A stretch of DNA of 64,000 nt from Lysinimonas soli (lineage in GTDB: Bacteria; Actinomycetota; Actinomycetes; Actinomycetales; Microbacteriaceae). The notes beneath the pieces were generated by a model. It did no database searches, was not told the DNA's origin, and saw only the letters and a program-made list of their open reading frames with translations. Made by a program: the position numbers and the translations under genes. Shown here in pieces: positions 8,574-16,134 of this stretch (position 1 is its first letter; each line of letters opens with the position of its first letter). The stretch is from positions 558,001 through 622,000 of the forward strand of contig NZ_JBHSMG010000001.1 of assembly GCF_042655435.1 (NCBI RefSeq). The letters are read 5' to 3'.

Positions 8574-9226
8574 GCGCTCTGCTGCTCGTCCGCGCCGGCC
8601 TCTGCCCGGCCGGCGAGCTCGTGCAGGAAGGCGCGCAGGCCGGCGACGCCCGTGAAGTGGTGGCCCGTCACGCCCAGGGCGACCGCGGCATCCACGTTGA
8701 CCGCCTTGTTGTCGACGAAGACCATCTGTGCGAGCTCGATGCCGAGCCGCTCGGCGACGACCCGGTAGATCTCGGGATCCGGCTTGATCAGGCCGAGTTC
8801 GGCGCTGACGAACATCGCCTCGAAGTAGCGGGCCATGGGCGAATGCCGGAAGGGATCCGAGAAGTCGAAACCCGCGTTCGAGAGCAGGGCCACCCGGGTG
8901 CCGCCCGCGTGCAGCGCGGCCAGCAGTTCGATCGTGCCCGGCTCGACGCTGATCCAGCTGCGCAGGTCGGCCGCCCACAGCAGCTGCAGCTGGGCCGGGC
9001 TCCACTCGACTCCGGCGTCGTGGGCGACGCGGGTCCAGTACTCGTGCGGCAGCGCGATCCCCTGGTCGAGGTCGTCGCGGTGGCGGTCGTAGAGGCGCCA
9101 GAACAGCTCGGGCTCGAGCCCCGACAGGGCGACCAGCGCGGCTCGATCCGCCTCGCTCTGCGACACCGAGATCACCTCGCCGTAGTCGAACACGATGACG
9201 CGGTCGGGGATCCGGATGTTCACCAC
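8570..9226 (-). CDS. HAD-family hydrolase
   Basis: 218-residue haloacid-dehalogenase-type hydrolase, likely a small-molecule phosphatase or dehalogenase. Motif I is VFDYGEVIS (nucleophile Asp; the usual second Asp is Gly, as in several HAD subfamilies). Motif II is LLSNAG. The motif III lysine is in GLIKPDPEIY. Motif IV is MVFVDNKAVN with DN instead of DD. Two tandem GTG codons lie at 9226 and 9223. The second lies exactly seven bases after a TAGTTT hexamer on this strand, so the true start may be 9223. It is cotranscribed with the Old Yellow Enzyme gene and divergent from nnrD. Confidence 0.82.
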   Translation of the reverse strand: MVNIRIPDRVIVFDYGEVISVSQSEADRAALVALSGLEPELFWRLYDRHRDDLDQGIALPHEYWTRVAHDAGVEWSPAQLQLLWAADLRSWISVEPGTIELLAALHAGGTRVALLSNAGFDFSDPFRHSPMARYFEAMFVSAELGLIKPDPEIYRVVAERLGIELAQMVFVDNKAVNVDAAVALGVTGHHFTGVAGLRAFLHELAGRAEAGADEQQSA

Positions 9227-9229
9227 ACC

Positions 9230-9239
9230 AAACTATCGT
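9230..9239. promoter_or_regulatory. Overlapping divergent -10 boxes (HAD and nnrD)
   Basis: On the minus strand TAGTTT (9235-9230) ends six bases before GTG 9223. On the plus strand TATCGT (9234-9239) ends six bases before ATG 9246. The two hexamers share bases 9234-9235, so polymerase could open only one at a time. Both genes would be leaderless. Confidence 0.5.
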
Positions 9240-9245
9240 GGGCAC

Positions 9246-10064
9246 ATGGATGCTCTCTTCGGCCCCGATGACGCGGCACGCTGGATCGCGGTGCCCCGCG
9301 AGGGCGACGACAAGTACTCGCGCGGGGTGGTCGGCTTCGTCACGGGCTCGGCCACGTATCCGGGTGCCGCCGTGCTCGGAGTCGAGGCCGCCGCACGCAC
9401 CGGCGTCGGCATGATCCGCTATCTCGGCGCGGGCCGGCCGACCCGCATGGTGCTGCAGCGTCGCCCCGAGGCGGTCACGGTGGAGGGCCGGGTGCAGGCC
9501 TGGGTGCTCGGCTCCGGTCAGGACCCGGAGACGCTCGACGACGCCGCCCGCGCCATGCTCGAACTCGCCCTGGGCCAGGACGTGCCGACCGTGCTCGACG
9601 GGGGAGCGCTCGATCGCCGTGCCGATGCCGCGGGCCTCGTGCTGCTGACGCCCCACGCGGGCGAACTCGGACGGCTCATCGGCGTCGACGTGGCCGCGAT
9701 CGTCGCCGACCCGGCGGCGGCGGCGCGACGGGCGGCGGCCGAGCAGAACGCGACGGTCCTGCTCAAGGGGCACACGACGCACGTGGCCTCGCCCGACGGC
9801 GAACTGCTGCGGGTGCGATCGGCACCCAGTTGGCTGGCGACCGCGGGGGCGGGAGACGCCCTCGCCGGCGTGGTCGGCGCCTTGCTGGCGACGCACGCGG
9901 AGCTGCTGGCCGCCGACCCCGCGGCGATCGCAGCCCTGGCGGCGACCGCGGCGGTGCTGCACGGGCTCGCGGCCGAGCGGGCGAGCGCCGGCGGACCGCT
10001 CACGATCCTCGACCTGGCCGAGGCGTTGCCGCGGGTCATCGCCGAGCTGCTGATCGGCGCCTGA
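9246..10064 (+). CDS. nnrD: ADP-dependent NAD(P)H-hydrate dehydratase
   Basis: 272-residue ribokinase-fold repair enzyme that dehydrates damaged NAD(P)H hydrates using ADP. Key features are the early glycine-rich GVVGFVTGSATYPGAAVLG, the TPHAGELGRLIG motif and the catalytic anion-hole segment ATAGAGDALAGVVGALLA. It is the stand-alone dehydratase domain; the epimerase domain often fused to it (NnrE/YjeF-N) is absent from this window. A longer frame from 9195 exists, but ATG 9246 starts the conserved domain and sits at the predicted leaderless transcript start. Confidence 0.88.
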   Translation: MDALFGPDDAARWIAVPREGDDKYSRGVVGFVTGSATYPGAAVLGVEAAARTGVGMIRYLGAGRPTRMVLQRRPEAVTVEGRVQAWVLGSGQDPETLDDAARAMLELALGQDVPTVLDGGALDRRADAAGLVLLTPHAGELGRLIGVDVAAIVADPAAAARRAAAEQNATVLLKGHTTHVASPDGELLRVRSAPSWLATAGAGDALAGVVGALLATHAELLAADPAAIAALAATAAVLHGLAAERASAGGPLTILDLAEALPRVIAELLIGA

Positions 10065-10130
10065 TCGGCCGTTGATCGGTGGCTCACCCGGCTCGGCACC
10101 CGGGCGACCGGTCGGCGGGAGAACGACGGA

Positions 10131-10136
10131 TACCCT
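10131..10136 (+). promoter_or_regulatory. Candidate -10 box of a leaderless membrane glycosyltransferase gene
   Basis: TACCCT ends exactly six bases before ATG 10143, placing the transcript start on the A of the start codon. No ribosome site is present. Confidence 0.45.
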
Positions 10137-10142
10137 GACTGT

Positions 10143-11522
10143 ATGACGGAACCCGCCCGGCTCCCGCGCGGGGTGCGCCATACGCTGTCGTCGTTCGTCC
10201 GGCATCCGGTGACGCTCTGGGGCGCGTTCGTCGTCGTGCACTTCTGGCTCGGATTCCTGGGCCTCTACGGTCCCGGCCTGCCGCTCGGCGATGTCACCCT
10301 CGTCTACCGGTTCTGGGTCGAGCACGGTCTCAGCTCGGGCCAATGGGTCGGCCTGCAGACCTCGTGGGTCTATCCGATCGTGGCGCTCGTGCCGATGGTC
10401 GTCTCGTACGTCTTCGGGCCCGACTTCTTCGCGAGCACCTGGCTGAGCCTGGTGATGATCGTGGATGCCGCCGGCTTCGCGGTCGTCATGGGGTTCGGCC
10501 GGGACCGCCGCATCACCCATGTCGCCTGGTGGTGGCTCGGACTGCTGTTCTTGCTCGGACCGGTGGCTCTCGGACGGGTCGACTCGATCACGGTTCCGAT
10601 CGCGATCGTCGGCATGCTCTCACTCGCGGTCGCACCACGGCTGGCGGGCGTGCTGTTGGCCGTGGCGGCCTGGATCAAGGTCTGGCCGGCCGCTCTCATC
10701 GCCGCGGCCGTGATCGCGGTACGGACGCGGCGCGCGGTGCTGCTGGCCGCCGTCGCGACCTCGGCCGTCGTCTTCGTGATCACCCTGCTGCTCGGCGGCG
10801 GAGCGAATGCGTTCAGCTTCATCACCGAGCAGACCGGTCGGGGGCTGCAGATCGAGTCGGGTCTCGGCACCTTCTGGATGTGGGACGCCTTCACGCATCG
10901 GCCGGGCGCCAGCACGATCTACTACGACACCGCGATCCTGACCTACCAGCTGCACGGGCAGGGGGTGGCCGTCGCCGCCGCGATCGCGACCCCGCTGCTC
11001 GCTGTCGCGGTCGCCGCTCTCATGGTGCTGGCGATCGTCATCGCGCGGCGCGGCGCGACCGCGGCCGAGCTGCTGCCTCCCTTGGCCATGGCGATCACGA
11101 CCGCGCTCATCCTGTTCAACAAGGTCGGGTCGCCGCAGTTCGTCACCTGGCTCGCCGTGCCGATCGTGTTCGGGCTCGCGACGGCGGCCACCGGCCGGGG
11201 AGCGTCGTTCCGGTTCCCCGCGATCGTCGCCCTGGTCGTTGCGGCCCTCACCCAGCTGATGTACCCGTACTTCTACGATCAGCTGCTCTCGCTGAACGCC
11301 ACGATGCTGCTCGTGCTGACCGTTCGCAACCTGCTGTACGTCGTGCTGCTCGGCTGGGCCGTTGCCCGGCTCATCGGGCTGCTGACCCCGGAGATCGACC
11401 GCGAGCTCCCCGAGGAGTCCGATTGGCTGCCCCGGGTGTGGCCTTTCTCTCCCGAGGCCTCGTCGCAACTGCCGGCGCCCACCGGGGCCGGCGATCGCGA
11501 CCGACCCGGCGCTCCGGGCTAG
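10143..11522 (+). CDS. Polytopic membrane glycosyltransferase, GT87/DUF2029-like
   Basis: 459-residue protein with about ten membrane segments and a hydrophilic C-terminal tail from residue 415. An acidic residue in the first extracytoplasmic loop (GLPLGDVTLVYRFWVEHG) and the segment AAWIKVWPAALIAA in the middle are typical of polyprenyl-phosphomannose-dependent mannosyltransferases such as PimE-type GT87 enzymes. A role in assembling cell-envelope mannolipids or glycans is inferred from this resemblance only. The ATG is at the predicted transcript start. The 80-base gap to the next gene contains another candidate -10. Confidence 0.65.
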   Translation: MTEPARLPRGVRHTLSSFVRHPVTLWGAFVVVHFWLGFLGLYGPGLPLGDVTLVYRFWVEHGLSSGQWVGLQTSWVYPIVALVPMVVSYVFGPDFFASTWLSLVMIVDAAGFAVVMGFGRDRRITHVAWWWLGLLFLLGPVALGRVDSITVPIAIVGMLSLAVAPRLAGVLLAVAAWIKVWPAALIAAAVIAVRTRRAVLLAAVATSAVVFVITLLLGGGANAFSFITEQTGRGLQIESGLGTFWMWDAFTHRPGASTIYYDTAILTYQLHGQGVAVAAAIATPLLAVAVAALMVLAIVIARRGATAAELLPPLAMAITTALILFNKVGSPQFVTWLAVPIVFGLATAATGRGASFRFPAIVALVVAALTQLMYPYFYDQLLSLNATMLLVLTVRNLLYVVLLGWAVARLIGLLTPEIDRELPEESDWLPRVWPFSPEASSQLPAPTGAGDRDRPGAPG

Positions 11523-11525
11523 GCT
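11520..11525 (+). promoter_or_regulatory. Candidate -10 box for the MFS exporter and its leader ORF
   Basis: TAGGCT overlaps the stop codon of the upstream gene. The predicted transcript start is near 11532, about 40 bases before a short leader ORF. Confidence 0.35.
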
Positions 11526-11572
11526 TGAAGCGCTCGACGGCGAGGTCCCGACGCTCGACCGAACGGCTCACG

Positions 11573-11605
11573 ATGCCCCAGCTGCTGCTCCCCCTCCCCG
11601 CATGA
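11573..11605 (+). CDS. Possible 10-residue leader peptide overlapping an MFS exporter start
   Basis: ATG at 11573 begins MPQLLLPLPA and its TGA overlaps the exporter's ATG (ATGA at 11602-11605). The 20 bases before the exporter ATG are pyrimidine-rich and contain no Shine-Dalgarno, so translation by coupling from this short ORF is plausible. Some chloramphenicol exporters of this transporter group are known to be controlled by leader peptides. The assignment here is inference. Confidence 0.3.
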   Translation: MPQLLLPLPA

Positions 11606-12852
11606 CCGGCCTTTCTCCGGCCCGGACGCGGCTCGCCCTCCTCGCCCTCGCGCTCGGCGGATTCGGCATCGGCGCGACCGAATTCGTCGCCTCGGGGCTG
11701 CTCCCGCAGATCGCGAGCGACCTGCTGCCGTCCCTCGACGCCTCGTCGCCGCAGAAGGCCATCGCCCAGGCCGGGATCATGATCTCGGCCTATGCCGCCG
11801 GTGTCGTGGTGGGGGCGCCGACGATCGCGGTGTTCGCCGCCCGGCTGCCGCGCAAGGGCCTGCTCATCGCGCTCGTCGCGGCGTTCACGCTGGGTTCGCT
11901 CGCCTCGGCGCTCGCGCCCACCTTCCCTCTCGTGGTCGCGGCGCGCTTCGTCGCGGCCCTCCCGCACGGCGCGTACTTCGGGATCGCCGCGCTCGTCGCG
12001 GCGTCGCTGATGGGGCCGGGCAAGCGGGGGCGGGGGGTGGCCTTCGTGCTCTCGGGTCTGACCATCGCGAACGTCATCGGTGTACCCGCGATCACCCTGC
12101 TCGGACAGCAGGCCGGCTGGCGCGTCGCCTACGTCGCCGTCGCCGGCATCTTCGCCCTCGCGATGGTGGCGATCTGGCTGGCCGTGCCGCGGCAACCCGG
12201 CGACCCGGCGGCGACCGCCGCCCGCGAACTCGGCGGATTCCGGCACGCGACCGTCTGGTTCGCCCTGCTCACCGGTGCGGTGGGCTTCGGCGGCTTCTTC
12301 GCGGTGCAGAGCTACATCGCCCCGCTCGCGACCCACGTCGCCGGTCTCGCCTCGGGGTTCGTGCCGGTCGTGCTCATCGTCGCCGGACTGGGGATGACGC
12401 TCGGCAACCTGGTCGGCGGCCATCTCGCCGACCGCGGGGCGACGCGCACCGTCTTCTTCTGCTTCGGCGCCTTCGCGGTGGCGTTCACCGTGCTCGGACT
12501 GACCGCGCGCTGGCCCGTCGGGCTTTACCTCGGGGTCTTCCTGGTGGCCACAACCGCCTCGGCGCTCTCGCCCGCGATCCAGACCCGCCTGATGGACGTC
12601 GCCGGCGAGAGTCAGACCCTGGCGGCGGCGGCCAACCACTCGGCGCTCAACATCGGCAACAGCCTGGGGGCGTTCCTCGGCGGCGCGGTCATCTCGGCGG
12701 GCTTCGGTTACCTGGCGCCCACCTGGGTCGGCCTCGCGCTGTGTGTCCCGGGAGTCGCGCTCGCCCTCGTGGGCACGCTGCTGAGCCGACGGCAGCACGC
12801 GGTCACGAGTCGCGGCGGCCGCGAGCCCATCGCCCCGCTGTCGGGGGTCTGA
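11602..12852 (+). CDS. MFS transporter, DHA1 drug-efflux type (AraJ/Cmx-like)
   Basis: 416-residue 12-helix exporter. The N-terminal helix contains GGFGIGATEFVASGLLPQIASDL, the signature of the sugar-efflux/chloramphenicol-resistance branch. Motif A-like VFAARLPRKGLLIAL follows helix 2, and ANHSALNIGNSLGAFLGGAVI near the C-terminus is also typical. Substrates in this branch include chloramphenicol, arabinose-like sugars and purine analogues; none can be assigned. The ATG lacks a ribosome site and overlaps a possible leader ORF. The gene is convergent with the response regulator, with 11 bases between stops. Confidence 0.85.
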   Translation: MTGLSPARTRLALLALALGGFGIGATEFVASGLLPQIASDLLPSLDASSPQKAIAQAGIMISAYAAGVVVGAPTIAVFAARLPRKGLLIALVAAFTLGSLASALAPTFPLVVAARFVAALPHGAYFGIAALVAASLMGPGKRGRGVAFVLSGLTIANVIGVPAITLLGQQAGWRVAYVAVAGIFALAMVAIWLAVPRQPGDPAATAARELGGFRHATVWFALLTGAVGFGGFFAVQSYIAPLATHVAGLASGFVPVVLIVAGLGMTLGNLVGGHLADRGATRTVFFCFGAFAVAFTVLGLTARWPVGLYLGVFLVATTASALSPAIQTRLMDVAGESQTLAAAANHSALNIGNSLGAFLGGAVISAGFGYLAPTWVGLALCVPGVALALVGTLLSRRQHAVTSRGGREPIAPLSGV

Positions 12853-12863
12853 GCGGCCGGCGC

Positions 12864-13526
12864 CTAGAAGCTCGTGCCGTCGGCGACATCCTGGATCAGG
12901 ATACCGTCCTGGATCGCCCGGCGACGCAGCGCGACCTTGGTGCCGACGTCGATGCCCGCCACCCGGTACTTCTCACGGATCCGCTTGAGGTAGCTCTTGG
13001 CGGTCTCCTCCGAGATGCCGAGCTGGTAGGCGACCGACTTCACGGGCTCGCCGCCGCCGTAGAGCGCCATCACCCGGCGCTCCTGTGCGCTGAGCTTGGG
13101 CGCCCCGCCGATGTCCGCGGCGTTCAGGGCGAGGTCGAGCTCGGCCGAGACGAAGCTCTCGCCCTTGTAGGCGGCCCGGATGGCCTCGACGATCATGCTG
13201 GCATCCTCGCTCTTCACGAGGTAGCCGAGCGCGCCGGAGGCGAGCGCCTCGCGCACGACGTTGGGCTCGGAGTACGTGCTCATCAGCACGACCTTCACCC
13301 CGGTGGTCTTGAGGGTCGAGATCTTGAGCGCGACCGGGATGTTGTCTTTGAGGTCGAGGTCGAGCAGCACCACGTCGACGGGGAACTCCGGATGCGTCAG
13401 CAGCTCGGGCCAGGTCGTCACGGCGGCGACCATCGAGATGTCATCGGCCGCATTGCGGATCCACTCGGTGAGCGCTCCGAGCAGCATCCTGTGGTCATCG
13501 ACGAGCGCGAGACGAATGGGCGCCAT
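12864..13526 (-). CDS. Response regulator, REC plus LuxR-type HTH
   Basis: 220-residue two-component regulator. The receiver domain (1-120) has acidic residues LALVDDHR (10-11), phosphoacceptor D56 in VVLLDLDL, the switch region VVLMSTYSEP and the conserved lysine in GYLVKSED. The C-terminal helix-turn-helix (about 150-212) reads LSAQERRVMALYGGGEPVKSVA and SEETAKSYLKRIREKY. The ATG at 13526 follows a strong AAGGAG; upstream in-frame codons extend the frame but lack a domain. It is the last gene of the kinase - membrane protein - regulator operon, 38 bases after the middle gene. Confidence 0.88.
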   Translation of the reverse strand: MAPIRLALVDDHRMLLGALTEWIRNAADDISMVAAVTTWPELLTHPEFPVDVVLLDLDLKDNIPVALKISTLKTTGVKVVLMSTYSEPNVVREALASGALGYLVKSEDASMIVEAIRAAYKGESFVSAELDLALNAADIGGAPKLSAQERRVMALYGGGEPVKSVAYQLGISEETAKSYLKRIREKYRVAGIDVGTKVALRRRAIQDGILIQDVADGTSF

Positions 13527-13564
13527 GGTCGCTCTCCTTTCGTTGGTGGTGCGGAGGGGCATGT

Positions 13565-14824
13565 TCATACGTCGGCCGGATTGTCGACGAGGCATTCGAT
13601 GTCGACGCGCAGGCTGGAGTCCTGGGTCTGGTCAGAGTAGTGCCCGACCCGGCCCAGGGCGTCCCAGATCGACGGGTCGACACGATTCCGGGCGACCCCG
13701 GTCGTCGTGATCGTGATCGGGATGAGGATCTTGCGCTCGGGAACCGCCTCGGTGCCCGGCTCGACCGGGCCGAGCTGCACCGTGACGGTGCGGCTCGCGT
13801 TCGAGGTCACGGTGTCGCCGACCAGCAGCCACGCCGCGGCCAGCAGGCCGTCGCGCTGCACCGGGTCGAGCAGTCCGGCGAGACTCGACTTGTCGATCAG
13901 GGTGACCGCCTTGCCGAGCATCTCCGACTCGCTGACCGCGTGGTAGAGCCAGGTCTCGCGCCGGCCCTCGATGAGATGCAACCGGAGCTCGGTGGCGAGG
14001 GACGCCGCGATCGAGGCCATCTTCGGGGCGAGGGGGAGCGGCGTCTTCTTCTTCGCGATCGACTCGAGCAGCTCCTCGGCCGCCAGGTCGAGGCGGGCGA
14101 GTTCCTCCGAGGCGAGCATGCCGACGGCGTACCGCGGTGCCGACACGGTGGACTGCACGAGCACGCGATCGAGCTCGACCTGCACCATCCGGCGGAAGCT
14201 CTCGACGATGACCACGCCGATGACGGCGGGGAGCACCGCGGCGGCGATCGCCGTGATCTGAGGGGCGATCCAGTCGCTCGTCAGCTGGTCGCTGGGCGGG
14301 GTGTCGAGGAACATCAGCACGGCGAGCCCGAGGCCCAGCACGCCGGCCGCGGTCAGCAGCTCGACCGAACCACGCAGGGTCACGACGACGAGCAGGGTCA
14401 TCCCGGCGGCGAGGGCCGCCGTGGCGTTGCGGCCGATGTCGTGCAGATTCCAGATGGCGATCACGTCGAGCGCGACCGCGACGAGCAGTCCGGTCAGGAA
14501 GAGGCCGAACATCCAGTCGGGAAGACGGTCGCCGATCATCCGCGAGGTCAGGATCGCGCCGACGATGACCGCGCCGAGCACGATCCACGCGGCGAGGGCG
14601 GCGAGCGGCTGAGGGTAGACGTTCCACAGGGCGACGAACCAGCTCAAGCCGTACACGGCGCGAAGGCCCACCAGGATGGCGGCGCCGAGCGCCAGGAACG
14701 CGGTGCCGAGGCTCGCCCGGTGCGCCGAGGCGCGGCCGAGCCGACGCGCGGTCTTGCCCATCGCCCGGCGCGCGTTGCCGACGACGACGCCGAGGGTGTT
14801 CTCTTCGGGAGCCGAGAAGGTCAC
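13565..14824 (-). CDS. Membrane protein of unknown function between a histidine kinase and its regulator
   Basis: 419 residues. A cytoplasmic N-terminus (1-40) is followed by roughly six hydrophobic segments (about 42-215), with GLRAVYGLSWFVALW and FMFGLFL-like segments. A soluble C-terminal half (about 220-419) holds a helical stretch ELARLDLAAEELLESIAKKK and then a beta-rich end. I recognise no catalytic motif: there is no HATPase domain, no phosphoacceptor histidine box and no receiver domain. GTG 14824 overlaps the kinase stop by four bases (GTGA), so it is translationally coupled to the kinase. It is probably a sensory or scaffold partner of the kinase; that is inference from context. 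Confidence 0.7.
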   Translation of the reverse strand: MTFSAPEENTLGVVVGNARRAMGKTARRLGRASAHRASLGTAFLALGAAILVGLRAVYGLSWFVALWNVYPQPLAALAAWIVLGAVIVGAILTSRMIGDRLPDWMFGLFLTGLLVAVALDVIAIWNLHDIGRNATAALAAGMTLLVVVTLRGSVELLTAAGVLGLGLAVLMFLDTPPSDQLTSDWIAPQITAIAAAVLPAVIGVVIVESFRRMVQVELDRVLVQSTVSAPRYAVGMLASEELARLDLAAEELLESIAKKKTPLPLAPKMASIAASLATELRLHLIEGRRETWLYHAVSESEMLGKAVTLIDKSSLAGLLDPVQRDGLLAAAWLLVGDTVTSNASRTVTVQLGPVEPGTEAVPERKILIPITITTTGVARNRVDPSIWDALGRVGHYSDQTQDSSLRVDIECLVDNPADV

Positions 14825-15993
14825 CGGGGGACCTCCAGCACGACCGTGGTGCCCGCGCCGGGCGCGGAGAAGAGACGGGCGTTGCCGCCCACCTCGCGAA
14901 GCCGGGCGACGACGGATTCGGTGAAGCCGAGCTTCGCCTCGTCGATGTCGCTGATGTTGAAGCCGACTCCCGCGTCGGTCACCAGCGCTCGCACGATCTT
15001 CTCGTCGTCGGTGATCGTGACGTGCGCCTGGGTGACCCCGGAGTGCCGACGGACGTTCTCGAGGCACTCCGCCAGCGCGAGCAGGAAGGCGTCGAGCACC
15101 TCGCTCGGCAGCAGCACCTGGCCGGTGCCGTGCCAGCTGACCTCGAGCCCGATGCGGCCGAAGCGCTGCTTGACCGACTCCAGGGTCGTGCCGAGCACGG
15201 GCTCGTCGATGACCTGCACCGGCGAGGTGGCGGTGCCGACCCCGTCGCCGCTCGGGTTCGGGTTGACGCCGAGCCGCAGCTGTCGGAGCAGGCGGGCATC
15301 GTCGCCGGCCTGCTGGCGCAGCGCCTCCGGCGTCACGCCCACCCCGGAGTGGGCCAGCAGCGTCAGCGTCGCCAGCACGGTGTCGTGAAGCAGCCGGGCC
15401 CCCTGCCGGCGCTGGGCCTCGAGCTCGCTGGCCTGGCGTTCTGCGCGGTGGGCGCGTCCGATGCTCGCGATGCGCTTCGAGACCTGGGGCACGCCCGCGC
15501 TGATCCAGATGGCGATCAGGGTCGGAAGCACCCAGCCGAGCACGTAGACGCCCGCGGTGCGCAGCGGGGCCTGCAGATCGCTCGTCAGCAGCAGCAGGAC
15601 CGCCCCGATCACGAGGAAGACGACGACGAGCGTCGCGATCCGCGGTCCGTTCGAGGTCAGCACGACGGCGGCGGCCGCCAGCGAGGCGGCGGTGAGTTCG
15701 AGCAGGGCCGCGAGCCCGGCCTGGGACGGCCGGCTTCCGATGGTCGTCGAGACGACGAGGATGCCGAGGCCCGCGATCAGCGACAGCCCGATCCAGACCG
15801 GCGAGCGGCTGAGGCCCATGCGGAACTGGGCGACGCCGAGGACCACGAACAGCGGGAGCGAGATCAGCAGCGCGGTGAGGCTCACGGCCCCGGGCAGCAC
15901 GAAGCACAGCAACGACACGACGGTGAAACTGAGCCCGTAGACCCGCGCCGTGCGCTGCAGGAGGCGGTCGCGCTCCTTGGTGATCAGGTCCAT
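14821..15993 (-). CDS. Sensor histidine kinase (HisKA_3/DesK-like)
   Basis: 390-residue membrane kinase. The N-terminal half has about five to six membrane helices (15-165). A short coiled region (RAHRAERQASELEAQRRQ) leads to the phosphoacceptor box GARLLHDTVLATLTLL. The HATPase domain has N-box AECLENVRRHSG, G1 TDAGVGFN and the late GAGTTVVLEV. The ATG at 15993 gives a normal family N-terminus (DLITKERDRLLQR); an upstream frame to 16071 lacks support. The first gene of a three-gene operon, it presumably phosphorylates the regulator at 12864-13526. No signal can be inferred. Confidence 0.85.
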   Translation of the reverse strand: MDLITKERDRLLQRTARVYGLSFTVVSLLCFVLPGAVSLTALLISLPLFVVLGVAQFRMGLSRSPVWIGLSLIAGLGILVVSTTIGSRPSQAGLAALLELTAASLAAAAVVLTSNGPRIATLVVVFLVIGAVLLLLTSDLQAPLRTAGVYVLGWVLPTLIAIWISAGVPQVSKRIASIGRAHRAERQASELEAQRRQGARLLHDTVLATLTLLAHSGVGVTPEALRQQAGDDARLLRQLRLGVNPNPSGDGVGTATSPVQVIDEPVLGTTLESVKQRFGRIGLEVSWHGTGQVLLPSEVLDAFLLALAECLENVRRHSGVTQAHVTITDDEKIVRALVTDAGVGFNISDIDEAKLGFTESVVARLREVGGNARLFSAPGAGTTVVLEVPR

Positions 15994-16134
15994 CTGGGTG
16001 TTCTCTCTGCTGAGGTTCGCCTCATCCGGGGCAATGCTGTCACAGGGCGGCACTCGAAGTGGGGGTGCCACGCTGCGCGGGACCGGGGCACATTTCCCCC
16101 GGGACAGATCCTGCCGCGACCGCGGTGCCGTCGT

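Noticed and set aside
8574..10520. N-terminal extension of the Old Yellow Enzyme frame up to 10520
   Set aside because: The extension is antisense to nnrD and the glycosyltransferase gene; the enzyme domain begins exactly at ATG 8573 with an ATGA overlap.
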